The notes under the pieces were generated by a model, which searched no databases, was not told the DNA's origin, and was given only the letters and a program-made list of their open reading frames with translations. 64,000 nt of DNA from Kiritimatiellia bacterium (GTDB lineage Bacteria > Verrucomicrobiota > Kiritimatiellia > RFP12 > UBA1067). A program made the translations under genes and the position numbers. Shown piece by piece: positions 19,401 through 28,470 of the stretch. The stretch spans positions 1 through 64,000 of the forward strand of contig JAQIBS010000025.1 in NCBI GenBank assembly GCA_027858965.1, given 5' to 3'. Numbering within the stretch: position 1 is the stretch's first letter; the number at the start of each line of letters is the position of its first letter.

Positions 19401-21572
19401 CATCGTCTGTCCCGTCGTGCGGGGCTGGAACGTGCCACCGTTGAAGAAGAGGTATTCGCTACCGCTGCTGCCTGTAATATTGCGGACACGCAGGATTCCG
19501 CCATGAAGGTTGACACGGGAGGTGCTGCCTCCCGCACCCATTCTGATATCCGCGTAATCATCCACCAGTCCGCCGTAGAGGTTGAGTGTGTTGTCGCCGC
19601 CCCGGGTACTTCCCATGCCGATGCTTGAATGCGTATGAATAAGCGCACCGCTGGTGACGTTGATAGTGGAGAGCATGCCGCTGCCCTTTTGGTCGCCGAA
19701 ACGGAATTCACCATCCACCTGAAAAGTTCCACCGCAGATGTCAAGAATCGGCCGGGTGTTCTGTTCAACATTGTAACCTATCCCCATAATAAACCTACTC
19801 GCCGAAAGCGTGCCGCCGGAAATCGTCACATGGGGTTGAAGCGGAGTCGGCGCATTTGTAACATCTCCATTGTGATGACCGATATCAAAGAAGTCATTGA
19901 CACGTGTGTAGCCATCGCGGATCTCCAACTCGCCGGTAGTTTCCATACCTGCCTGATCAGTGGTATAGCCGCCAACAACAACCTCAGAGTAAACAAAGTT
20001 GGTTTGACCCGGTACCCCCAGAACCACCTTGCCATCGGCAACCGTAAAACTGGCAAAACCGTTGGCTGGAGAGTCGCCGTTGGCTGGATAGGTTCCGACT
20101 GCATTAGCACTGCCTGAATTGTGCCGTCCCAGCACGTTGGTGCTGCCTGTAAGGATCAAAGTGCCTGGACCTCGCTTGATGAAAGCACCTGATTGTGCAA
20201 GAACCGAACCGGAAAGCGTCAAGTCGTTGCTGATATGAAGCATAGATGCTTTTTCGCTACCGGAATTGATGGTAATGCCGCGGTCAATTGTAACATCAGG
20301 CCCTGTATATTGAAGTGTGCCTGGGCCGACAGTCAGATTCTCCGGTGCGGCGGAAGAAACACCGACTGAGCTCGGCATACCGCCGTTAGCCAGTGATGAC
20401 ACACTGAGAGTGCCGCAGCCAACTGCCGTGGGGCCGGTGTAGGTGTTCGCGGAGGATACTGTGACGGTTCCCCCTCCGCTGGCTGCCGGATTGACAGCGA
20501 AACCACCTGCGCCGCTGATTGTTTCCAAGAATGTCAGAGCGCCAGAGTCAGATGTTGCGGCAACGACTCCGTTCGGCATTGTCTGGACCGGAAGATCAAT
20601 GACATGGCTGCTGCCGAAGACATCAATCCGCGAAGAACTGAAGTCATTGGTGAAGGTGATGGCATTTCCCGTGAATGTGTGGCTGCTGGTACCACTGACA
20701 AAGAGCGAGCCTAGGCGGAGTCCGGCCATGTCGTTTGTGACGGTTATGGCTGCTGCGGGGGAATTGGTAAAAGTACCGGTTACATTAACGCCTTGAGCCC
20801 GAATATTGTTAAGCCAGTTTCCAGCTACGGACCAGTTGCCGCCAGTGGACGATGTCCACACGCCTTCAGGCGAGCTCGTCAAGGGCAAATTCGGATCGGT
20901 TGTCCAAGTTGCGCCGGTGATAGTACCGTCATCGGTTGATGCGAGATTATCGGCGGTTGTCCCCGTGCCTTCGTCAAGTGGCCAGTAATGAGTCAGACCG
21001 ATTTCACTCCCTGTAAGGCGCGTGTTCATAGCGATCTGGATCTCCGCCTGCGTTCTGGCTGTGCTCCAGACACGTACGTCGTTGATCTCTCCGCGAAAGC
21101 CGATGGTGGATATGCGGGGGAGCCTGCCGATGGCGATATTAGCGGCAGCTATGGCTGCAGTACCGAAAGTACCGCTTTTATCGAGTTCTCCATCAATATA
21201 TATGTATCCGGACCCGTCAGTTTCCCGAACAAATGCGAGATGATACCAGGTATCTGCGGTCAGAGTCGTTGTAGCGTAGAGCTGCGTGCCGCCAACCTGA
21301 AAACGTGGTTTACCATTAACCGTGGCCAGGAACATGCGTCCCGCATTTCCAGAGATATCCTGATTGAAGATCTGGTTCTCAGAATCGAAGCTGGGCTGCT
21401 GAATCCACATTTCAACCGTGAAGGCGGTTGTTGTGATGCGGGCATCAGTAGTGATATAGCACTGCTGTGTACGTGCGAATGTAAGAACGTTCTCAGCTTT
21501 TACAACACCCGTAAAGAGGAGCACCAAAACCGCAATTTTTTTCAGAGTATCGTTGAATCGTAATTTCATCAT
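16401..21572 (-). CDS. Large secreted LamG + autotransporter-associated beta-strand repeat protein
   Basis: LamG-like N-terminus (FTVEMWIQQPSFDSENQIF...WYHLAFVRETDGSGYIYIDG), GPGTLILTG/NTYTGPT repeats; AGGAGA RBS before ATGATG at 21572, so the longer ORF start is probably wrong. Confidence 0.85.
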   Translation of the reverse strand: MMKLRFNDTLKKIAVLVLLFTGVVKAENVLTFARTQQCYITTDARITTTAFTVEMWIQQPSFDSENQIFNQDISGNAGRMFLATVNGKPRFQVGGTQLYATTTLTADTWYHLAFVRETDGSGYIYIDGELDKSGTFGTAAIAAANIAIGRLPRISTIGFRGEINDVRVWSTARTQAEIQIAMNTRLTGSEIGLTHYWPLDEGTGTTADNLASTDDGTITGATWTTDPNLPLTSSPEGVWTSSTGGNWSVAGNWLNNIRAQGVNVTGTFTNSPAAAITVTNDMAGLRLGSLFVSGTSSHTFTGNAITFTNDFSSSRIDVFGSSHVIDLPVQTMPNGVVAATSDSGALTFLETISGAGGFAVNPAASGGGTVTVSSANTYTGPTAVGCGTLSVSSLANGGMPSSVGVSSAAPENLTVGPGTLQYTGPDVTIDRGITINSGSEKASMLHISNDLTLSGSVLAQSGAFIKRGPGTLILTGSTNVLGRHNSGSANAVGTYPANGDSPANGFASFTVADGKVVLGVPGQTNFVYSEVVVGGYTTDQAGMETTGELEIRDGYTRVNDFFDIGHHNGDVTNAPTPLQPHVTISGGTLSASRFIMGIGYNVEQNTRPILDICGGTFQVDGEFRFGDQKGSGMLSTINVTSGALIHTHSSIGMGSTRGGDNTLNLYGGLVDDYADIRMGAGGSTSRVNLHGGILRVRNITGSSGSEYLFFNGGTFQPRTTGQTMEDNLLSAVVSTNGAVIDTSLASYTIAQDLLHDTTLGGANDGGLIKLGTNTLVFSSTASTYTGPTLVSNGTLLVTGALPDDNVLTVATGAKLSIGSTVGTTLSAGALTLAGNGMVTLDFAIDGSANDKLSIAGTPVLGSGKMNLVVDNSDSPFTKNGTYAVLTYTGSDPVVSGMTVANPVFGKSYTFAAASGSVTITIASAMSGASVWNVDAGGAWATSGNWTVAPADAAGSQVRFDDAVSSAPVTVTTADETVGEIYINNTESYTLGGSGLTLDNGAEPTEVNVESGTHSITAPLTASGDTLLNLGLTADLNLGAFSGSGTLTAQGDGSLALNAAPQVNALEIDVDTLDLEGSLVITPPVALMRAVTVTPATDASAGLTGILSGEGGLTKTGSSTLTLGAANTYTGITTVKGGTLSVPALADGDAASSIGQSSSDTVNLNLAGGTFHYTGPSTAINRGFTVNPGSGKAALLRIDNDLTVSGLINNTGGAIIKTGPGTLRYTHEHASSIIGADQSSSMGTQAAYPANGDAPVNGFGCLTVAQGKFILGAPGQTNIFNKEVTVGSYTTSEAGQETTGELEFIDGHSIFKSYLDIGYYNGTTLTAPTPLEPTITVSGGTVTAAGIIISFGYNYFGSAYPNSHAVLNIAGGTLTVTGGFRFGDQPGSDMLATINVTSGALIHTSSSIGMGSNRGGDNMLNLYGGLVEDYADLKMGNAGSTSRVNLHGGTLRVRNITASSGSEYLTFNGGTFQPRLAGQTMADNFLSAVVSTNGAVIDTSLASYTIAQKLTHDPLLGGASDGGLVKQGDNTLTLTGANTFTGPIDVQGGLLSAPVLSTNDLSVATDAFFDATSLRATVGDLRGNGTLTNGVIAVTSTLDAGTNGAPAGATMIVENLSLVGDSTFACDWTTNALGEVTNDFVTVTGTLASEGAGFVDLGRTEEAPISIPFHATVMSYDVFSGSFIGWKAVGTGLPVGKAYATIVAAEDGLVTIDISYSGMLILLR
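16990..17845 (-). repeat. Intragenic duplication within the LamG gene, copy B
   Basis: Encodes YPANGDAPVNGF...GGDNMLNLYGGLVEDYADLKMGNAGSTSRVNLHGG..., near-duplicate of copy A. Confidence 0.75.
19245..20110 (-). repeat. Intragenic duplication within the LamG gene, copy A
   Basis: Encodes YPANGDSPANGF...GGDNTLNLYGGLVDDYADIRMGAGGSTSRVNLHGG... Confidence 0.75.
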
Positions 21573-21593
21573 ATTCTCCTGTTTTAAAACATA

Positions 21594-21627
21594 TGTATAC
21601 CGGTTACACAATCTGTGTATACCGGTT
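21594..21627. promoter_or_regulatory. Candidate GntR-family operator: two direct TGTATACCGGTT sites, 22 bp start to start
   Basis: TGTATACCGGTT at 21594-21605 and 21616-21627, immediately upstream of the LamG gene start and downstream of the GntR gene. Confidence 0.55.
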
Positions 21628-21698
21628 TTTTATCACAAAAAAAAATAGGTGTCAAGCTGATAATCTGTTTCATAAACAAAAGCAATAAAGCTGTCATT

Positions 21699-22502
21699 TC
21701 ACTCGAAACGATCAATCAACTGGGCAAGCGCATCACTCACAGGGTCCCGCCCAGCGTTGGCCGCATTCGCGGCAGCCTGGTCAAAAGCCGCCAATGCATC
21801 GGATTGACTACGAATGATATGTGCCCGCATCCAACATTCGGCTTTAGGAGCATCACCCTGTCGCAAGGCCCGTTCAATCTTGGAATGGTGGCGCCAGACC
21901 CAGGCGAGATGCTGCAGATCGCGTCTATGACTATGGTGTCCGAAAAACTGATTACGCTGATAGGCGCTTGTCACAATCTGAATAGCCAAGCGGTTTCCCG
22001 CCGCCTTCAGCAACAGAAGATGAAAAAGCAGATCAAATGACAGAAAGGAGACAAGAGCATCACCTTCAAGCACCTGCTTTTTTTTCAATCGCAGATCCAC
22101 GATAATACAATGCATTTCATCACAGAGACGACGAAGTTCCTGCCTTGATTCTTTCGTAAGCGTCCGAACCGCCTGATGGATGGCAGCACATTCGATCAAA
22201 GCGCGCATTTCATAGGCATCCTGAATCTGATTGCGATCTACGTGAGCCACAAAAGTGCCGATTGAAGGAATTTGATAAAGCACCCCTTCCTGAATAAGTC
22301 CCCGTATCGCCTCCCGAACAGGGGTTCGACTTATACCACATTCCGCAGCGATGGTCTGTTCTGATATTTTCTGCCCCGACACCAATTCTGAAGTCAAAAT
22401 TTTTCTTATAATGTGTTTATATGCATTATCACTTAATTTTTCGGCCACTTTCACCTCACCACTTAGCATGTGTTTCTTGAAAAGAAATAAATATGAGGGC
22501 AT
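21699..22502 (-). CDS. GntR-family transcriptional regulator (FadR/FCD-like)
   Basis: ISEQTIAAECGISRTPVREAIRGLIQEGVLYQIPSIGTFVA winged HTH; all-helical FCD-like C-terminus. Confidence 0.92.
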   Translation of the reverse strand: MPSYLFLFKKHMLSGEVKVAEKLSDNAYKHIIRKILTSELVSGQKISEQTIAAECGISRTPVREAIRGLIQEGVLYQIPSIGTFVAHVDRNQIQDAYEMRALIECAAIHQAVRTLTKESRQELRRLCDEMHCIIVDLRLKKKQVLEGDALVSFLSFDLLFHLLLLKAAGNRLAIQIVTSAYQRNQFFGHHSHRRDLQHLAWVWRHHSKIERALRQGDAPKAECWMRAHIIRSQSDALAAFDQAAANAANAGRDPVSDALAQLIDRFE

Positions 22503-22653
22503 TCTGAAAAGAAGTCAACCAACAATTTTTTAAGCCACTGATTTAACCGTATGACTAGCACTCCTTCGTTGCATACGAAGCGCATCCTGCAATATTACAT
22601 CATTCCGCTTCAATGTTAACCATGCTTCTCCCGCACATACGCGGAAGCATGTA

Positions 22654-23472
22654 TCAAATCGAACCCAACGCAAGCAGGGCATAGAAGGTGTGTTCAAGAT
22701 CGCCATCGACCTGACCCGGTGCGGAGCTGAAAAGGCCATCATCCTGCCAGCAGAGCTCAATAAATGCACGATCATTTTTATCAACCGTGATTGAAATTTC
22801 ACAGAGAGAATATGCAAAGAGAACCACTGAAGTAGAAAGCAGATCAGCAGAGATACCCGGTGCTGAGGAATAACCACCCGAGGAACGATGACGCTGCGTA
22901 AGAAGTGTCTGCATACGCTCCAGCGCCACTGCATCACCACTCTCTGAAGCCAGAAGCAGACATACAACCGCAACAGGTGTACTGAGAGAGCTGAAGTCAT
23001 CAGAGGCCCTGCGCTTGAGAGTGGATACCGCAGCGCGTTTAAGCAAAAATCGGTTAATGCCCTCCGGCAGCAGCTGCTCCATCAGGAGAGATGTTAAAAA
23101 CAGCTTATAGGAATCAGCCGGACCGATTCTCAAAAGAGATTTCAGAAGGCTCAACCGTGCGGCACTTTTTGAGCGTTTTCCTGAACGAAGAAGCAGCAGT
23201 TCAGCGCAGATACGGTCAACTCCATGTGATTTCGGAAACTCCCTGCAAACCCACTGCATTAACAGATCAACATCATATTCCGAGCCATGCGCCTCCAGCA
23301 TAAACACGGCAAAATATGAATAGTAGAGATCAGACTTTCCATCCAGCCCGCAAAACCCTCCCTCACTACACTGCAAACTCAGTACAGAGGAAAAGAGTTC
23401 AGCCAACGCACTGAAATCCAAAGCCGAGATCCCCTGTTTAACAGCTAGCTGCATATCTTTAAGTAATTGCAC
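22654..23472 (-). CDS. Prenyltransferase/terpene-cyclase-like alpha-alpha toroid repeat protein
   Basis: LQCSEGGFCGLDGKSDLYYSYFAVFMLEA, GGYSSAPG, DGLFSSAPGQVDGDLEHTFYALLAL. Confidence 0.6.
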   Translation of the reverse strand: MQLLKDMQLAVKQGISALDFSALAELFSSVLSLQCSEGGFCGLDGKSDLYYSYFAVFMLEAHGSEYDVDLLMQWVCREFPKSHGVDRICAELLLLRSGKRSKSAARLSLLKSLLRIGPADSYKLFLTSLLMEQLLPEGINRFLLKRAAVSTLKRRASDDFSSLSTPVAVVCLLLASESGDAVALERMQTLLTQRHRSSGGYSSAPGISADLLSTSVVLFAYSLCEISITVDKNDRAFIELCWQDDGLFSSAPGQVDGDLEHTFYALLALGSI

Positions 23473-23718
23473 TGACTACTCTCCATTCAAAACGCGAAGC
23501 GTTTTTCCTGATACGGACTTCGCCCGCAACCCAATATCCTCACCACGAAGAACAGGAAGTTGATGTTATAGCTACTAAAGCTGTTACGCAAAACCCATGG
23601 CCTCACATAAAAAGGTCATGGATTTATCGTTCAAATGGTTGAAATGGTTTCCTTCTTCCGCTATTCCGGCTCTGATATGACGGCGTGATATGTTTTCTCA
23701 CAGCTATTCAAATTTTAT

Positions 23719-23837
23719 TCTATGCAACGCGAAGCGTTGTTGTCTAAAGCAGCAATGCATATCACTCACATAAGCAATGAGTCAAAATTGTTCGCATATC
23801 ACTCAAATCCTGTTTGATTACGGCTCTGCTGCATTAG
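23719..23837 (-). repeat. 3'-end-associated repeat element, copy 3 (TIR ~23744-23753/23828-23837; hairpin AACGCGAAGCGTT)
   Basis: Two GCATATCACTCA boxes, TIRs and preceding palindrome match copies 1, 2 and 4. Confidence 0.65.
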
Positions 23838-23839
23838 TC

Positions 23840-24742
23840 TTATTTACCGAAAAGACCCTTCAGTTTATCAGAGGCTCCCTTAACCGCATCCCCGGCGGCA
23901 TCAGCAGCATCACCCGCCACATCAGCGGCACCTTTTGTCAGGTTACCCGCCGTATCGGCCGCCTTTTTGGAAATATCACCGACCGCTTCCGTCCCGCCTT
24001 TGGTGGCATTACCCAGTGCTTCAATCGAACCTTTGCTGATCCCCTTGAAGGCACCCGCAGAACCTGTGGCCAGTTTAGTAATCGCATCCTTGAGTCCGCC
24101 AACGATGCTGGCAATCACCTGATTAATCACTTCAATCATGGTCGCACCACCGCTGGCTTTACCAATATCATGAAGAGTCATAGACGGAAGCGGAATTGTG
24201 ATCGGCTTGCCAAAGGTAAGTGCAGAAGCATAGGAAACTTTACTGCCGTTCAGGATAAATTCATCGATAACGACCTTTTTCTGCGCTTTTGCATCAGGCG
24301 TACCCTTAGGGTCTTTAGCCTTCTCCTCCTTTTCCGCTGTCTGAGCGTTGGCCATTATCGTATCAAAATTAGATTTACCATTTTTGGTTTCAAAAGAAAT
24401 TTCAGGGGTTTCAATCAGAATTTTCTCAATTTCAATCACATCCCCCTTCAAAAGTGACATAATTTTCAGATCAATATCAACTGTCTTCACCGCAAAAGCA
24501 TCTTTAGAAGAGTATGCCTCAGGGTTCCCTACAACAAGATCAGATATGATCAACTGACCGGCAATCGGTTTTAGTTTAACATCGCCTATTGAGACATCAA
24601 CGCCCAACACCTTGGGGCCTCCGACTGCCGCGGCGCTTTTAACCAACGGACCAATGGTCAATGGCAGAGTGAGAATTGCTCCCAAAAGTAAAATTACAAG
24701 AACAACGACAATACCAATAATAATTTTAAAAACTTTCTTCAT
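23840..24742 (-). CDS. AsmA/DUF748-like membrane-anchored protein with LEA-like 11-mer C-terminal repeats
   Basis: N-terminal TM, KVLGVDVSIGDVKLKPIAGQLIISDLVVGNPEAY; C-terminal 11-residue periodic Ala/Gly/Lys segment. Confidence 0.65.
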   Translation of the reverse strand: MKKVFKIIIGIVVVLVILLLGAILTLPLTIGPLVKSAAAVGGPKVLGVDVSIGDVKLKPIAGQLIISDLVVGNPEAYSSKDAFAVKTVDIDLKIMSLLKGDVIEIEKILIETPEISFETKNGKSNFDTIMANAQTAEKEEKAKDPKGTPDAKAQKKVVIDEFILNGSKVSYASALTFGKPITIPLPSMTLHDIGKASGGATMIEVINQVIASIVGGLKDAITKLATGSAGAFKGISKGSIEALGNATKGGTEAVGDISKKAADTAGNLTKGAADVAGDAADAAGDAVKGASDKLKGLFGK

Positions 24743-24817
24743 AATATATCTCCTTTATTAGTGTTTCTAATCTATCCGAATATATTGACATTATAACTTA
24801 CACACAAAATCGCGACA

Positions 24818-24844
24818 ACAAAAAAGGACGCTGTTGCCAGCGCC
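24818..24844 (-). terminator. Rho-independent terminator downstream of the PIN-domain gene
   Basis: Minus strand GGCGCTGGCAACAGCGTCC followed by TTTTTT. Confidence 0.7.
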
Positions 24845-24873
24845 GCAAATCGTTGCACTTTGCAGCCTAATGG

Positions 24874-25287
24874 TTACGTTTTTTGCAAGTATTCCCCGGC
24901 ACTCAGGATAAGGATCAACTTCCAAACATTCAAATCAAGAAGGTGTGAATCTCCTGTGACAATGAAGTCAGCATGGGCTGTGATTGCGCATTCGATGACA
25001 TGATCATCGTCAGGATCGTCAGGGACAATGCGTATCGGCGTGTCGGATGTCTCCACGATCTGTGCATTTTCAATGACCAGCTCAAGGATGTCGTTTGAGG
25101 AAAGATTACGCCGTTCGAGAATACGGGAGATCTTCGGATAGTTGAGAACCTTCGCCAGCTCCTGCAAGAGATGATAGCTAGTGTAGAGCGTATCACGTCC
25201 TGTTTCAATGCGCTCCAATATGCGGCCAGGAGTTCCGCCCCACAGGAGTGCAGAAATCAACACATTTGTATCGCAGACAATCCTCAT
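24874..25287 (-). CDS. PIN-domain toxin of a type II toxin-antitoxin module (COG1569-like)
   Basis: MRIVCDTNVLISALLWGGTPGRIL, DPDDDHVIECAITAHADFIVTGDSHLL acidic motifs. Confidence 0.88.
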   Translation of the reverse strand: MRIVCDTNVLISALLWGGTPGRILERIETGRDTLYTSYHLLQELAKVLNYPKISRILERRNLSSNDILELVIENAQIVETSDTPIRIVPDDPDDDHVIECAITAHADFIVTGDSHLLDLNVWKLILILSAGEYLQKT

Positions 25288-25586
25288 GCCCCATCCCTGC
25301 GGCGGGAACGTACCTCCTTGAGGATACTGTCCAGATCACCGGACGACAACTCATCACTGCCTGCCGGATTTGCGTCCATACGCTGCCTTAGATCCGAGAA
25401 GGATTTAACTTTTGTCTGCGGCACCACCTCTTCCGGCGCATTAAACGGCACAATCCTGAACGCGGGACGCGAATTGCGCAGGACAATAAACATTTCGCCA
25501 CCTGCGGCGCGATCAGCAATGGCGGCAAGTTCTGTCCGCATGTCTTGCATGGCTATGAGCGTTTCCATGTTCACTCCTTTTAACAT
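25284..25586 (-). CDS. Antitoxin (Phd/YefM-like), overlaps the toxin start
   Basis: Small ORF overlapping the PIN gene by 4 nt; ELAAIADRAAGGEMFIVLRNSRPAFRIVPF. Confidence 0.8.
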   Translation of the reverse strand: MLKGVNMETLIAMQDMRTELAAIADRAAGGEMFIVLRNSRPAFRIVPFNAPEEVVPQTKVKSFSDLRQRMDANPAGSDELSSGDLDSILKEVRSRRRDGA

Positions 25587-25699
25587 ATGAAATTAGTATA
25601 GTTTTACCGTATGTTTGTGTTTTCTGCAAGCCTATTTTTTGACAGGATTAGAACGAAGGTTAAAGAGTTACGGCATCTCATTCGTTCAACGCTCTAGCC

Positions 25700-25734
25700 A
25701 AAAAAAGGGCGCTGTTTCCAGCTCCCTTTTTTTT
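25700..25734. terminator. Bidirectional-looking terminator hairpin AAAAAAAGGGCGCTG-TTTC-CAGCTCCCTTTTTTTT
   Basis: Stem with one mismatch flanked by A/T tracts, downstream of gnd. Confidence 0.75.
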
Positions 25735-25793
25735 AATCTCTTTATCGTTCACCTATTCCGCGCAGCGGAATCATCTGATTCGCTGGAAGCGAA

Positions 25794-27374
25794 TTAGACA
25801 ATATAGGTTGAAGCAGCGGTATTGCCTCCGGTCTCAGTCCAGATATGATGATGAAAATCACCACGTTCTTTGTCGACACGCTCAAAGGTATGTGCGCCAA
25901 AGTAATCACGCTGCGCCTGCAGCAAGTTAGCAGGCAGACGTGCACTGCGATATGAATCATAGTAATTCAACGCTGTACTCATTGCCGGAACCGGAATACC
26001 CAGATCCACTGCCGTCTTAATGACCTCACGCCATGCAACCTGCGCACGGGAGATTACACCCTTGAAGTATGGGTCCAACAGCAGGTTGGCCATCTCAGGA
26101 TTCTTGTCAAATGCTTCTTTGATCTTACCAAGGAAACGAGCGCGAATAATACAACCCTGACGCCATACCAATGCGATTTCACCGTAGTTTAAATCCCAGT
26201 TGTACTCACTAGCTGAAGCACGCATCAGCTGATAACCCTGTGCATATGAACAAACTTTAGAGGCGTAGACGGCCTGCTCCAGCTGTTTAATAAAGAGTTT
26301 CTTATCAACTTCAACCGTCTCTTTGGGCCCTTTAAGAACCTTGGATGCCGCAACACGTTCTTCCTTGATAGCAGAGAGGCAACGTGCAAACACAGCTTCG
26401 GCAATCTGCGGAATAGCAACGCCCAGATCAAGGCCGGCCTCGGAGGTCCATTTTCCGGTTCCCTTCTGTCCTGCGGTATCCAGAATCACATCCACCATCG
26501 GTTTACCGGTCTCTTCATCATACTGAGAAAGAATGTCAGCAGAGATATCAATCAGGTAGCTGTCCAGATTACCCTTGTTCCATTTGGCAAAGACCTTCTG
26601 CATCTCTTTTGCGCTCATTCCCAGACCGCGGGACATCAGATCGTAAGCTTCACAAACCAGTTGCATATCACCATACTCAATACCGTTATGCACCATCTTC
26701 ACAAAATGACCAGCGCCATCCTTGCCGATCCATGAGCAACAGGGAGTTCCATCTTCAACTTTGGCAGCAATATCCTGAAAGATCTTTTTAACAAAACGCC
26801 ATGCAGATGGGTCGCCACCAGGCATAATAGCAGGCCCCAGAAGAGCACCCTCTTCGCCACCGGAAACACCTGCACCGATATAACGCAATCCCTTTTCCTT
26901 CAAATACTTTGTTCTGCGCACAGTGTCAGGAAAATGGCTGTTACCGCCATCAATAATAATATCGCCTTTTTCCAATACAGGAATCAGTGATTCAATTGTC
27001 TGATCCACGGCTCCGCCAGCTTTAACCATCAACATCACACGACGTGGTTTTTTAAGACTCGCGGCAAGTTCTTTCAAAGAGTGGCAGCCAATCAGCTTCT
27101 TACCGGCGCCACGGCTTTCAACAAAGGCATCGACCTTAGAAACCGTACGATTGAAACATGCAACTGTGTAGCCCTTGCTCTCCATATTAAGAATCAGATT
27201 CTCGCCCATTACAGCCAGACCGATCAATCCAATGTCAGCTTTTTTAACAGCCTTTGCTTTCTTGACAGCCTTTGCTTTCTTAGTTGGCGCCTTTTTTACA
27301 GCAGCTTTCTTAGCCGGTGCTTTCACCTTCTTGACAACTTTTGTCACCTTTTCACTCTTTACTTTCTTAGCCAT
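25794..27374 (-). CDS. gnd: 6-phosphogluconate dehydrogenase (NADP, decarboxylating) with Lys/Ala-rich N-terminal extension
   Basis: [63 protein letters not shown]; start MAKKVKSEK at 27374 preceded by AGAGGA. Confidence 0.93.
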   Translation of the reverse strand: MAKKVKSEKVTKVVKKVKAPAKKAAVKKAPTKKAKAVKKAKAVKKADIGLIGLAVMGENLILNMESKGYTVACFNRTVSKVDAFVESRGAGKKLIGCHSLKELAASLKKPRRVMLMVKAGGAVDQTIESLIPVLEKGDIIIDGGNSHFPDTVRRTKYLKEKGLRYIGAGVSGGEEGALLGPAIMPGGDPSAWRFVKKIFQDIAAKVEDGTPCCSWIGKDGAGHFVKMVHNGIEYGDMQLVCEAYDLMSRGLGMSAKEMQKVFAKWNKGNLDSYLIDISADILSQYDEETGKPMVDVILDTAGQKGTGKWTSEAGLDLGVAIPQIAEAVFARCLSAIKEERVAASKVLKGPKETVEVDKKLFIKQLEQAVYASKVCSYAQGYQLMRASASEYNWDLNYGEIALVWRQGCIIRARFLGKIKEAFDKNPEMANLLLDPYFKGVISRAQVAWREVIKTAVDLGIPVPAMSTALNYYDSYRSARLPANLLQAQRDYFGAHTFERVDKERGDFHHHIWTETGGNTAASTYIV

Positions 27375-27552
27375 TTTCATTCCTCTATTGCATTCTTTAA
27401 TGTATTTCGTTAAATTTTTTGACGCACGACTCTCGACCTGATGACGCACACTTGCGAGGAAATCTCTTCGCACGGGCAAGCATGCATCAACCAATGTCAG
27501 GCAGGCAAAACCTAAAGCCCAACCACCTAAAGCCAACGTTCATCGAACGTTG

Positions 27553-28410
27553 TTAAACTCCGCTATAGGCAGAGAAACCGCCATCGATCGGAACCACAAC
27601 GCCAGTCACAAATCTAGAGGCATCAGCGGATACAAGCCAAAGCATTGCACCGATCAGATCCTCCGGATTGCCGAACTCACCCATGGGAGTGTTATTTAGA
27701 ATCTTCTCTGAACGCGGAGTCATTGATCCATCTGGATTTATCAGCAACGCCTTGTTCTGAGCGGTCAGGAAAAAGCCGGGAGCAATAGCATTCACGCGAA
27801 TACCAGCCTTAGCCATATGAACCGCCATCCACTGCGTAAAGTTACTCACAGCAGCTTTGGCGGCGCTGTAGGCCGGAATCTTGGTCAACGGACAAAAAGC
27901 ATTCATCGATGAGATATTGATGATAATACCCGATCCACTCTTGGCCATATTCTTAGTAAAGGCCTGTGAAGGAAGCAGAGTTCCCAGGAAATTCAGATTA
28001 AAAACAAACTCAATGCTCTTAGGGTCAAGATCATAGAAAGTCACGAAATCGCGATTTTCGATGAGAAGATCATCAGGATTGAGATACTCCATAGAGGTGG
28101 TTCCCTTAGGATGGTTGCCGCCAGCGCCATTGATCAAAATAGAGACAGGACCCAGCTCAGCCTCAATCTTCTGATTAGCGGCTTCCAAACTCTCTTTTTC
28201 CAATGCATTACAGCCTACGGCCAGAGCCTTACCACCCGCTGCAACAATATCATCAACGACTTTCTGCGCTGCAGCCTCGTTCAAATCCGCTACAGCCACA
28301 GCTGCACCGCATTCAGCCAGAGCTCTTGCCATTGTACCGCAAAGCACTCCACCGCCACCAGTGACAACAGCCACCTTTCCATCTAAATTCACCTTAAAGG
28401 GAACTCCCAT
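27553..28410 (-). CDS. SDR-family oxidoreductase (D-mannonate oxidoreductase-like)
   Basis: KVAVVTGGGGVLCGTMARALAECGA, INGAGGNHP, SAAKAAVSNFTQWMAVHMAKAGIRVNAIAPGFF. Confidence 0.85.
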   Translation of the reverse strand: MGVPFKVNLDGKVAVVTGGGGVLCGTMARALAECGAAVAVADLNEAAAQKVVDDIVAAGGKALAVGCNALEKESLEAANQKIEAELGPVSILINGAGGNHPKGTTSMEYLNPDDLLIENRDFVTFYDLDPKSIEFVFNLNFLGTLLPSQAFTKNMAKSGSGIIINISSMNAFCPLTKIPAYSAAKAAVSNFTQWMAVHMAKAGIRVNAIAPGFFLTAQNKALLINPDGSMTPRSEKILNNTPMGEFGNPEDLIGAMLWLVSADASRFVTGVVVPIDGGFSAYSGV

Positions 28411-28470
28411 TTTTCATCTCCTTAGTTTAATTTTAAAAATTTTCTGCGTTATGGGCCGTATGAGCCATAG

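Noticed and set aside
22530-23000. 156-aa minus-strand ORF overlapping the toroid-repeat gene
   Set aside because: Out-of-frame overlap with 22654-23472; no recognisable domain.
24874-25586. PIN/antitoxin pair as a novel defence system
   Set aside because: Looks like an ordinary type II toxin-antitoxin module with overlapping genes and a terminator.
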